DNA of 64,000 nt. Source: Warburgia ugandensis (Eukaryota; Streptophyta; Magnoliopsida; Canellales; Canellaceae). The DNA lies in contig CP141127.1 in the NCBI GenBank assembly GCA_035236585.1, positions 43,414,001 to 43,478,000 of the forward strand. The letters are read 5' to 3'. The notes beneath the pieces are model-generated. The model saw only the letters and a list, made by a program, of their open reading frames with translations, did no database searches and was not told where the DNA came from. Position 1 is the stretch's first letter; each line of letters starts with the position of its first letter. Positions 24,783 through 35,319 of this stretch are shown in pieces. The position numbers were made by a program, and so were the translations under genes.

Positions 24783-25270
24783 TGTAACATCTTTAATTTT
24801 TAAATAGCAATTCACAAAAATTTTGAATTATGCAAAATCGGAGTCAAAAGGGAATAATTTTGAAATTCTGAATTTTTGGAGCTCTAGAAAGTGAAAATTT
24901 TATAGACATCAAATCAAATGTTGAAACCTCAACATTGGGATTGTACTTAGAGAAATGATTCAAATGACACCAAGTTTGCTAAAATTGGAATTGGGATGAA
25001 TAAGTTTTGATTCTTCTTAGAAAGGGCAATTTGGCAATTTCACATAGTGGGGCCTACTTATAGAAATTTGTGATTTGAGTAACTTTCATCTATTTTTTAC
25101 TATAATTATATAAATAAGTATTAAATAGTAAAAAACGTTATAATTTTCAAGTGTAAATTTTTTCAAAATTAAATTATTAAATAACTAAAGGATGGGGCCA
25201 TTTTGACAATTGCACCTCGCTCCTAGTTAAGTCATTACTCGACAAAAAGAGAATAGACCAAGGTTTGTTC
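24783..25270 (+). mobile_element. Possible LTR 5' fragment inside CACTA-3
   Basis: Begins TGTAACATCTTTAATTTTT and continues through AATGACACCAAGTTTG and GGGCAATTTGGCAATTTCAC to TAGTGGGGCC. The order resembles the first 450 bp of the family A LTRs (TGTAATAACCCC, ATGACACTAAGTAC, AAAGGGCAAATCG, GTGGGGCCCAC). The far end was not found, so the extent and even the assignment are uncertain. Confidence 0.4.
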
Positions 25271-25279
25271 TTAAAAACC

Positions 25280-25800
25280 CAATAGGAGGAAACCCTGGCA
25301 GAGGAGTTTAGAAAGAAGAAAGGAGAGAGGAGAGGGGAGAGGAAGAGAGGAGGACAAAGAGGGGACAATCCAGGCCATTGGCGATGTTCAATGTCGACGA
25401 CGCCCAAACCTATGCACAGTGGAGAAAAGCTAATGGTGAGAGAGGGAGGGGGAGAAGAAAGAATAGAAGAAAAAGAGGAAGAAGAAGAAGGGGGAGAAGG
25501 AGAGGAAGAGAGGAGGAGTAAGAGGGGTGGATCTAAGCTGCCGACTACATTCAATGGTGAGGATGCCCAGACCTGCATACCAGCGAAAAGCTGACAATGA
25601 GAGAAGAAGGGGAAGAAGAAATACGAGAATAAAAAGAGGAAGAAGAAGATGGGGGAGAAGGAGAGGAAGCAAGGAGGAGAAAGAGGGTGTTCTAGGCTAC
25701 TGGCAAATTTCCATGCCGACAACGCCCAAGCCCACCTGACAATTAAAGAAGAAAGGGGAGAAGAAATAGGAGAAAATAAAAAAGAAAGCATTTAAAAGGG
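25280..25800. repeat. Purine-rich tandem repeats, period about 160 bp
   Basis: Three diverged copies start near 25370, 25532 and 25690. Each has a GGCNNNTGGCNANNTTCNATG-like segment, a GACGCCCAAGCC-like segment and a long GAAGAAGAGG run. Both strands stay open for long stretches because of the skewed composition. The block occupies the same relative place in CACTA-3 as the 52-bp minisatellite in CACTA-1. Confidence 0.7.
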
Positions 25801-26059
25801 GGAGAAGAAAGAGGAGAAAAGGACAAAGAAATCATTTCCAGGTAGTTATTCCCAATCTAAATCATGGATTTGATGGATTTGTGCATGGATGAGTATGTAT
25901 GGTTGGAAATGTTTTTTATTTTGTTTGGATAAATGAACACGACTTGAGTAGATGAGACTTGATTCTATTAGAATGAGATGCATTCTACCTATAAGCCATG
26001 TTTTGTCTCTTATATCTTTAGTTTTGTTGTTGCTGGTATACTTAGGTACCATCTCTATT

Positions 26060-29000
26060 TTGTACATAGAGATTTAAAGATATATATACTATTTAAGTGA
26101 AATAAATATGCATTTTTGGTGCAATTTGGATTTTTCTCATATCTACATTTTTCTGGGTTTTAAGTTCAGTTTTGGGGTTTAGTGTAGAGATTGGTTTCAT
26201 TTTTTGGTGTTTTGGGTTTAGATTTTGGTAGAAATGATGGATCAAGTTATAGGAGCACTTCACATCATATTAGTATCAAATCTAGATGGTAAGAGAAATC
26301 AAAAACCTTGAGGGGAAGTAATTGATTTCTCATGTTTGTCACTTCTTTGTTTTTCTTTTTGTAGGGTATTATCAATGCCATGGTGGAGTTTGTGTTAAGC
26401 ATGCCCATACTACTCTTCTTTTTATTTGCATATTCATGATATGTGTTGAATTTTGTTTTAAGTTAAATGGAGAAATTATTCATAGTTATTTGCATGGACT
26501 ATTATGCATAAATAATGAAGTTCATGGTATGCTCATGTAGTTCTTGATCGACAAACTAGTTTTTAAGGTGCTCTAGATGTAATTGTAGTTTCCTTATCAT
26601 TATAAATTTGATATCTAAATCTCCTCATCTTGTGGAGATATGTTGTTAGAAAAGAGAGATCTGATTATTTTCTAAATCATCATACTACTTAAGATACAAA
26701 GGAACTGGAGGCATAAGAGAGACACACTGATTTCTTTTTACAAATCATTGTAATCTTTAAGATTTGAAGAAAAAGTGACTTCTAATTGTGTTGTCTAAAT
26801 CATCATACCTTTTTAGATCTAATGTAGAAGAGGGATCTGATTGAGATCTAAGAAACCCAATTTTTAGATTTTTTTTTACTTTATGAAGGCATCCATAAAT
26901 TAACAACCAAAGCACTACCTTAGTCCAATAGTACAAATCAGTAAAAGGCAAAAGATTAAGTATCACTAGGCTGAATTGCAAAATAAAGTTGTTGAGATCC
27001 CGTGCACATTTAAGAGGCATTAACTTTCTACAAGAAGCAGCATTTATAATGCACCTCCAAGCTAGTTTCAAACAATTTGTGTAACTTAAAAATTTTCTAG
27101 CAATAAAAGCTAACTCAATTCATATGCATGCTTTTTCGTTTGAAACAAGTTAAAAATGTATCAATCAGCTTTAGTACAGGACTACAACTATCTAATATAG
27201 ATGGTTGCAAATAAAAAGGCACCTCTCCTCATTATGCTTGAACGGAGATTTGAGGTGGTACTTTTCCCTTTGTTGGGGAGATTTCAAATAATTTAGGAAT
27301 TAGGATAATAGGTTTTAGGTGGTTTGGTTCATAACTCTTTGCTATAAGAAATATATAAAAAACGGTTTCTCTTTCATAAAAGAAAGAGAATGGGTTATGA
27401 TATCTAAGTTTCTAGACAGCTTTTACAAGAATTGGAGAAAAAAGAATCCATTCTATAATTACTCATTCTGGCTTGTAGGATGAGAATTTAAAAAAATGAA
27501 TTAACATATTCACCTTAAGTCATGTCAACATCACTAGGAATTGACAACATGTTTCATAAACATGCATTGTACATACAATCTGAACTACACATCCATCACA
27601 CAAAAGGATCACAAGCCGCACATTGAACTTTATAGGTAGCATGTACCCACTATTATTTTTATGCAACATGTGCCTTGTTTGTTGGTTATCCTTCCCCCAT
27701 TGTGCATTAATGATGGCAGATAATAGTTCATACACTAAGTAAGAGAGTTAGAAGAAGAAATCACTAGCCATCCCACATGTTCAAATAATAAACCATGTTA
27801 CTCCAAAATTGGACTCATTTGGGTAGCTAATGTAGTTCTAAAGGACTATAAGAGACAATTTCCAAAAGAAGGATAGTAATGTAGCAAAAAACACACTATT
27901 CTTTAACATGTAAGAATATATGCCACCTAAACCAAAACTAATGTTTAGCCAGCAAAAGTCCTTTAATAGAGCACTAGAAGTTCAAAAGAACACTATAAGT
28001 TTATCAGGTAAGAGAGTTTAACATGACTCAAAAAATAGAGTATCAATTAGCTTAGAAAAGAAGGGTTTATACACAAATGTACTGCAAAATGATTTCTCTG
28101 TAAAAAATTATGTAAACAAGAGCATGATTAAGCCTTTATTTTGACACAACCATGGAATCAGTAGACAAGATATCAAATATCTAAAGAAAATTGATTTAAT
28201 AATACATAAAATACCCTAAAAAGAATGTGAAGATCCCCAGCCAAAAACAATTCAATGCAAAAGAATCCAACAATAACGAACCATGAAGAGCCATGGGAGT
28301 TAAAGTCTAAAGAACCTATCTTTACAGTACACCTAGCAAATGTACTACACAACATTTTCCTTCAAATACCCTAGTGCAACATACTTCACAATAGTGTTGT
28401 ATTACAAGCTAAAAGGTAGGACACTTTTAAGAAAGGTAGGACACTTTTTACTTTTCATAATCTTATATTTTTCTACAATTCTTAATGGATATAGCTAAAA
28501 AATGGGCCCTTAATTAAATATGTTGTATTACAAGCTGCTATGCTTTCTGAATGGGAAAACAAGAAGAGTTACTCCAAAGTAAATCTTAATGAAATATGAA
28601 CTGAATAGGCTAAGTATGTAATGAGTTTCATATAGATCACTTAGAGTAACTACATGAATGTAAAATACATAATAAAGTATTTTTTCATTCACTCGTGTGT
28701 GTTCTTTTAGTTTTTATTATTTTCTTTGAAATATATATATATATATATATATATATGTCAAGTGATGAATGAGTGAAAACTTAGATTGTGGAATAAACGA
28801 GTATGAATGAAATGAATTTGGAGTTTGTAGATGAAGTGAATATGTGGCCGTTGGTTTTCAATATATTCATTGAATTATATAATTTTTATGAGATGATGAA
28901 TGAGAGGATTACTTGGAGTTTGAAAATAAACATGAATGTGCATAGATTTACAAATGAAATGACTTAGGATGTTATAGAGAATGCATGTGTTGTAGTTTCT

Positions 29001-29399
29001 TATATAAAGCATTTTCAAGATAGATGTGGATGGATAATGATGAGTTTGGATGTTTTGTACCCATTATGGAAGTGAATGTATTTGGTGTTATATTGTAAGA
29101 AGTATTGGGTGTATCAAGAAAGATGTGGGTGCATGTTTGTAGTGGATATTGATTTTTCATGTTTATAAAGATTGTTTAAAGTATTAGGTGTGTCATGATA
29201 GATGTGAATGTTCCAGTGGACTTTTGTTATTCAATGTATATAGGTGGTAGTGCTCGGATGTAAAAAATGAAAAAAAAAAGAAGAAGAACTTTTTCATGTT
29301 TATAAAGATTGTTTGAAGTATTAGATGTACCATGATAGATGTGGATGTTGCAATGGACTTTTGTTATTCAATGTATATAGGTGGTAGTGCTCGGATGTA
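26060..29399. other. Noncoding interior of CACTA-3
   Basis: AT-rich DNA without recognised coding sequence. The part at 28540-28800 aligns with 2280-2600 of CACTA-1. The segments at 29162-29270 and 29301-29403 are a direct repeat (CATGTTTATAAAGATTGTTT through GGTGGTAGTGCTCGGATGTA). Confidence 0.6.
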
Positions 29400-29754
29400 A
29401 AAAAAAAAGAAAACTTTTGGAGTCATTTAGCCAAAAACAACTTCAGAAGTTTTGGACTTTTGAAGTTGTTTAAGGATAAGTGACTTCAAAAGTCTTGGAC
29501 TTTTGAAGTTGTTTAGTCGAAGCAACTTCAAAAGCCACAAACATTTGAAGTCATTTAACCCTAAATGACTTCAAATGTTTTTTATGTTTGAAGTTGTTTG
29601 TTTAAGCGACTTCAAAGGTCCTTGATTTTTAAAGTAGTTTACCTAAACAACTTTAAAAGTTATCTACTTTCCAAGTCAGTCAATAGAAGTCATTTATTAA
29701 GTGACTTTTTATTATCACTTATAACCAACTTTAAAAGCCCCCTATGTAGCAATG
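29400..29754. repeat. Right subterminal repeats and decayed TIR of CACTA-3
   Basis: Alternating AAAAACAACTTCAGAAGT / GGACTTTTGAAGTTGTTTA words end in CAACTTTAAAAGCCCCCTAT then GTAGCAATG. The last 160 bp align closely with the terminus of the outer element at 10864-11024. Confidence 0.82.
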
Positions 29755-30281
29755 GAGGTTGATTCTATCTTGGTAAGACTAATACTAGTTTGCTCAGCCT
29801 TGGAGTTGGGTTTACAATTAGATTTTGAGGTTGCAACAAAGGGCCATGGTGAAATTGAGCATGTCCCATTTTGCTCAAGAATGAAATGACTTTTTAAAAA
29901 TTTTTGAGGCAAAATCTATAATTTCCTTTCAATAGTGTTGGGTTTTGGTTAGAGATTTGTTCATTTTTGGTATGGAACATTCAGATTTGGTAATGGTGAA
30001 GAAATGGATTTGGATGATAGATTCTGAAAGCTACATTATCTCCAATGAAATTATCAACTAGATGTGTATGCCGGATCAACTAGGGCTGAACCCTTGTTCC
30101 TCTCTTTATAAGTAGATTGCAAATGCTTTTCTACTTCTTGACAATATATCTATTTTCTCCTTCTTTAGAGGGTTCACTATTCTACCAGAATGACACTCAG
30201 GTGTTGATGAATAATATTTAATTTGATCTTTCGACAAAAACTAGTTCATTAAGAAGATGAAATTCTCGATTGAGAACTGCA
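29755..30281 (-). mobile_element. Copia leader and gag remnant
   Basis: Lies between the copia primer-binding site and the end of CACTA-3. No clear gag frame can be read. It is assigned by position only. Confidence 0.5.
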
Positions 30282-30292
30282 CTTTGATACCA
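30282..30292 (-). other. Copia primer-binding site
   Basis: The minus strand reads TGGTATCAAAG directly after the LTR end, close to the initiator-tRNA-Met complement TGGTATCAGAG used by most plant LTR elements. Confidence 0.75.
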
Positions 30293-30522
30293 TGATAAAA
30301 TTGAAGATCTAAGTTTTTCTTCTATATTTTTGTCTATTTACACTTTATCATTTATGTACATGAGTATTAACAATCAAATAGGGAAGCAATCACTATAATT
30401 TCTCTCACAAACATGATAGGGATGTAATCCCTACAATCTCTCTAACAATCAGATAGGGATGTAATCCCTGTAATTTCTCTAACATACATGACAGGGATGC
30501 AATCCTTGGAATCTCTTTAACA
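30293..30522 (-). mobile_element. 5' LTR of the minus-strand copia element
   Basis: 230 bp. It matches the 3' LTR at 19716-19945, including TCTAAGTTTTTCTTCTATA, TGAGTATTAACAATC-like sequence and the tandem GATAGGGATGTAATCCCT units. The plus-strand end CTCTTTAACA corresponds to a TGTTAAAGAG start in element orientation. Confidence 0.8.
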
Positions 30523-30907
30523 ATCAAATAGTGAGAGAAATGAAAAATAGAAAAAGATATTCACTTTAGTGTGCTTAAAAGAAAAGTTGTCCATCATTTG
30601 TTCAAGACCTCTACTTAGATTTGAAACCTTCGAATCCTTTTACCCTTTCTTTTAGAATAGGTCCCAAACCTAAGTTTTGTCCCATCCAAAGACCTGCTGA
30701 GCTTAAGGTGGAAGATAGCCTTAATGATGATATGAATATTAAAAGATTAAAGTGAAATATTCCTACTGGTCTTAGAAATGACATCCATTCTTAGGCATAA
30801 CATTCCTTTGTCTCTAATAGAGTATAATCTTATCTATTTAGAAGTCCAAACTTATGTAACCTATACACACACTACACTCTAAGATATAACTATAATAAAT
30901 GGCTTTA
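30523..30907. other. Unassigned spacer
   Basis: No family recognised between the copia 5' LTR and the copia LTR fragment that precedes the solo LTR. Confidence 0.4.
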
Positions 30908-30925
30908 GTCATGAGAGGGATGTAA
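30908..30925 (-). mobile_element. Copia LTR fragment, part one
   Basis: GTCATGAGAGGGATGTAA. Joined to the sequence from 32770 on, it restores a GGGATGTAATCCCTAGAATC repeat unit of the copia LTR. The TGTAA here is one copy of the target duplication of the solo LTR. Confidence 0.7.
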
Positions 30926-32764
30926 TGTGACGACTTGGGTTTCATATGATGCAAATTTCATAAAAAGGTGAGATCTCTTGCTTTAGAAATATGAAATGCA
31001 TGAAAATATTTTGTTTTGGAAACCAATCTTTCGTATAAAACCCCGAGTGTCAAAACACATTTTCAAATCATATAGCCATGGCATAGTTTTAAATCAACTC
31101 TATTCCCAAGAAAGTGTTAGTCATAGCCCCAGCTACAAAGAGTAACTACAATCAAGTAACATTCACTAAAAGATAAGGTAGGGCTTTACTTACTTGTACT
31201 TAATTTGGATGTTCTCTGTCACGGGTGTATCTTGTCCTTAAGTGTTTACTTGTATCAGAAAAATATTAAGGATTGCGTGAGTATATACTCAGTAGGAGTC
31301 TATCACTACTAGTTTTACAATGCATGCTATGTTTTAAACCATATGTTCTTTAAACCATGTGCATGTTTGGACACTCATGTTCAATATCGATATTAAAAGC
31401 CATTGTGAAAATAGAATACTGACGACTTAAAGAATCGCATAATCCAAGTCAAAAGTAACATATATATTATAAGCATATACTATGATATGCAGAAGATGCT
31501 CAACTGAATCTAACTCATGGATCTATGGTCGACCATACTCATGTCATGCAATATGCATGCAAGTAAATCCTCAAAACATAGGGCCCATTATGCCCAGGAC
31601 CTCCTCGCCATGTGGTCCCCGGATACCTGGGGACACTCGATCATAGCCTCCACGGGGCATATGACACTTCGACAGGTACTGTGACACCTCCAGTGGTATT
31701 CCTCGTTTACCACAGCAATCAAAGTGAGGACAAGTATTTTTGGCGTGGCACCCTTTCCACCTATAGTGGTAGAGGCTGGGAGGCCACCCTGAACCTCTCG
31801 GCATAGCACCCACGAGCTTACTAGCCCAAATCATATACTATCAAGCAGGCAAGAACCTTTTTTTTTCAAAACATGTCTATGCATGTATCATGCAGACAAG
31901 AATCCTTTTTCAAAACATGTCTATGCATGTAACACATGTGTTGGCAATATATGCGCAATGTATTTTTCATATGCATGCTAAGTTCGTTTATGAAATTAAT
32001 TCATGTTAAACAGGTCATGTGCATAAGGATGTAACATAAGTTTATATGATATATGCATAAAGACAGGACATGTAACTTAAAATTTTAAAACATGCATTAG
32101 AAAAGCAACCATGACTCAAAACATGCATTCTCAAAACAATCATGGGCTCTTTTTAAAAGTCTAGTAGAGATAGAGCACCTACCTAGTTTGGTCACGCTAG
32201 CCCCCTTGTCCTCGTACGCTCCTGCTCATAGTTTAGGGGAACAAGGTTAGCTTGGCCTATTTCTATAGGTTTTAGAATAGTTGATCTTACTACTTAGGCA
32301 TTAAGGGTTCATTCCCATGCCTAAGGGCCTCCTAAGGTCCCTAACTAGGCCTTGGTATAGTCAGGTTTGCAAAGGTTTAGTGGCCCCGCGCCACTCTCAT
32401 GGTTTAAGGGTCATGCCAGGCTTAGATAGGGGGGGCTTGATGAGGTATTTTATGGTTTGGGAAGAAGGGGGTGCCCGTATCAAAACAGGTCCCTGTTTTC
32501 TCAGGCCAATTCGTTTTAAATTTAATTACAATTTGGCCCTTGAACTTCAAAGCGCTATAACTTGCTCATTTTAACTCTGTTTTGGGTAATTCTGGTCTTA
32601 TTGGATTCCTTTTTCTGAGACGCACCTAAGGGTACCATTCTAAGGGCCAAATTTCTAAGTCTAGTCAGGGTGAACAGTGAAATGACCAAAATACCCTTAT
32701 CTCAAAAAGTGAACTTTTCATTACCAACATGGGACTTCAAGGTTACAAAAATGGAGTAATTACA
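30926..32764 (-). mobile_element. Family B gypsy-like solo LTR (B1)
   Basis: In element orientation it begins TGTAATTACTCCATTTTTG and ends AAACCCAAGTCGTCACA. Perfect 5-bp duplications TGTAA lie at 30921-30925 and 32765-32769. It aligns with B2 (32873-35314) and, in reverse complement, with B3 (52568-55222). Compared with B2 it lacks about 540 bp after about 32460. No internal retrotransposon sequence adjoins, so it is a solo LTR left by recombination between two LTRs. The open frames inside (for example 31571-31834) recur in the other copies as noncoding LTR sequence. Confidence 0.88.
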
Positions 32765-32838
32765 TGTAATCCCTAGAATCTCTCTAAGAATTGGATAGGG
32801 ATATAATCCTTATAATCTCTCTAACAGTTCCTTCTAAG
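32765..32838 (-). mobile_element. Copia LTR fragment, part two
   Basis: ATCCCTAGAATCTCTCTAAG and TATAATCCTTATAATCTCTC continue the copia LTR repeats and end in CTAACA, the LTR terminus. Split from part one by B1. Confidence 0.7.
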
Positions 32839-32872
32839 GGACTTTCTAAGGATCTAATTATATGTGATGACC

Positions 32873-35314
32873 CAGTTTTTTGATGATGCAAGTTTGATAA
32901 AAAGGCGAGATCTCTTGTTTTATAAATATGAAATGCATGAAAATCTTTTTGTTTTAGAAAGCAATCTTTTGTAGAAAACCCCGAGTGTCAAAACACATTT
33001 TCAAATTATATAGCCATGGCATAGTTTTAAATCAACACTATTCCCAAGAAAGTGTTAGTCACAGCCTCAGCTACAGAGAGTAACTACAATAAAGTATCAT
33101 TCACTGAAAGATAAGGTAGGGGTTTACGTACTAGCACTTAGTTTGGACGTTCTCTATCACGGGTCTGTTGCCGTATATCCTGTCCTTAAGTGTTTACTAT
33201 GTGTCTGAAAAATATTGAGGATTGGGTGAGTATATACTATACTCAGTAGGAGTCCATAACTACTAGTTTTACAATGCATGGTATGTTTAAAATCATATGC
33301 TCTTTAAAGCATGTGCATGTTTGAACACTCATGTTCAATATTGATATTAAAAACCATTGTTGAATTGGAATACTGATGACTTAAAGAATCGCATAATCCA
33401 AGTCGAAAGTATCATATATATCATAAACATAATGATATGCATAAGATGCTCAACAGAATCCAACTCATGGATATATGGTATGGTTGACCAACCTCATGTC
33501 ATGCCATATGTAATGCAAGTAAATCCTCAAAACATAAGGCCTATTATGCCCACGACCTCCTCGCCGTGTGGTCCCCGGGTACCTGGGGACACTCGGTCAT
33601 AGCCTCCACGGGGCATATGACACATCGACCCAGTGCCGTGACACTAGTGGTAGCCCCCTGTACCACATCCAGTCAACATAGGGACATGCCTTTTTTGGCG
33701 TGGTACCCTTTCCACCTAATAGTGGTAGAGGCTGGGAGGCCACCCCAGACCTCTCGGAATAGCGCCCACGAGCTTACTAGCCTAAATCATATACAATCAA
33801 TCAAGCAAAAACCTCTTTTTCAAAACCTGTCCTCTTTGGGTCCCTCACAACTGCCTGACCTTCACAACTGCCTACCCAGTGTCTTTTGGGCACTCCAGCA
33901 TCTTTTGGTAACCCTCAAGGACATGCATTTTTTCAAAACTCAATGACCACAAATCATGCAATTTATGCAATCGTTTGCAAAACATGTCTATGCATAATGT
34001 ATTTATCATATGCATGCTGAATTCATTTATAAAATTAAGTCATGCTAAACAAGTCGTATATAAAATTAAGTCATGCTAAACAAGTCATATAATTTATACT
34101 TAAAACATGCATTCTCAAAACAATCATGGGCTCTTTTTAAAAGTCTAGTAGCGATAGAGCACCTACCTGGTTTGGTCACGCTAGCCCCCTTGTCCTCGTA
34201 CGCTCCTGCTCATAGTTTAGGAGAACAAGGTTAGCTTCGCCTATTTCTATAGGTTTTAGAATGGTTGATCTTACTACTTAGGCATTAAGAGTTCATTCCC
34301 ATGCCTATGGGTCTCCTAAGGTCCTAACTAGGCTTTGGTATCGTTAGGTTTACAAAGGTTTAGTGGCCCCGCGCCACTATCATAGTTTAAGGGTCATGCC
34401 CACCTTAGATAGGGCCTTGATCAGGTATTTTAAGGTCTGGGTATGTCCGTGTCGTCGATACAGACACAACGCCTTTCACGGCACCTCAATCGGAGTCCTA
34501 GAACTCAAGTTATGGGCATTTTAGTATTCAGAATACATGGAAGGCCCACAGGGCGCGTCCATAGACGCACCGGGCCTTCTGCCCATTTTCTTGTTTGCAG
34601 GCACATCCACGGACGCACCTAGTTAAACCCTTTCGAACTAGTATGCCTAGGCACCGTCCCTGGGTCCTTTGTGGCTCCCTAGAGCCCCATTTTGCATGGT
34701 TTTTCATGCAAAAACTTGGGGAAACTCATCCTAAGATTAAGGGAGAGATAGGTTTGGAGGGGTTTTGGGCATACCTGGTTCGTGGCCGGGTTTTTCTCTA
34801 TGTTTTCTCCTCTTGTCTGCCTCTCCACAATGGGTTTTTCCCAAGCTTTTGGGCTGCCATTGGAGGCGCCCAAGAGCTCTATTTATAGAGCTTGAAGAGG
34901 GTTCTGGAGGGGGTTCTTACTGCCACGGAATGGCAATGGAGAAACCTCCAGAATGGCTGTGGTTTCTCCTCTACACACTGCTATTCTAGAACCCTCTAGG
35001 AGGTTGACGAAGAGGAGTGCCCATATTAAAACGGGTCCCTGTGTTTCTCAGGCTAAATCCGTTTTTAATGTAAATTACACTTTTGCCCTTGAACTTCAAA
35101 GGGCCATAACTTGCTCATTTTAACTCCGTTTTGAGTGATTTTGGTCTTGTTGGATTTATTTTTCTGAGATGCACCTAAGGGTAATACTCTCAGGACCAAA
35201 TTTTTGGGTCCAGTAAGGGTGAATAGTGAAATGACCAAAATACCCTTATCTCCAAAAAGTGAACTTTTCATTACTAACTTGGGATTTCAATTTTACAAAA
35301 ATGGAGTCATTAAA
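32873..35314 (-). mobile_element. Family B gypsy-like solo LTR (B2)
   Basis: 2442 bp between perfect TTATA duplications (32868-32872 and 35315-35319). In element orientation it ends AAACTGGGTCATCACA, and its start is mutated (TTTAATGACTCC). A TATA box lies in the minus strand at about 34871-34882 (CTCTATAAATAGAGC). It contains the roughly 540-bp block missing from B1, which has GC-rich words such as GGCGCGTCCATAGACGCACC. Confidence 0.88.
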
Positions 35315-35319
35315 TTATA

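Larger units (their letters stand above)
23396..29754 (+). mobile_element. Third CACTA element (CACTA-3), 5'-truncated, same family
   Basis: From about 23410 (AGTGAACACATGGA-like) the plus strand follows, in reverse complement, the order of CACTA-1 from about 7065 leftward. The order is intron-like stretch, DUF4216 remnant, hairpin repeats, low-complexity repeats, then the GAGTAACTACATG / TTCTTTGAAATATAT region. It ends with subterminal repeats and a terminus CCCCCTATGTAGCAATG, a decayed TAGTAGTG end. The transposase core and the 5' terminal repeat are absent. The left break coincides with missing copia sequence, so a deletion probably removed both. Confidence 0.82.

Noticed and set aside
25177-25791. 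204-codon minus-strand open frame rich in Ser, Pro, Leu and Phe
   Set aside because: Reverse strand of a purine-rich tandem repeat. Overlapping frames are open on both strands, as expected from composition.
33566-33946. 126-codon open frame, with similar ones at 31571-31834 and 54284-54580
   Set aside because: All are the same noncoding stretch of family B LTRs. The frames differ in length and orientation relative to the element and have no domain.
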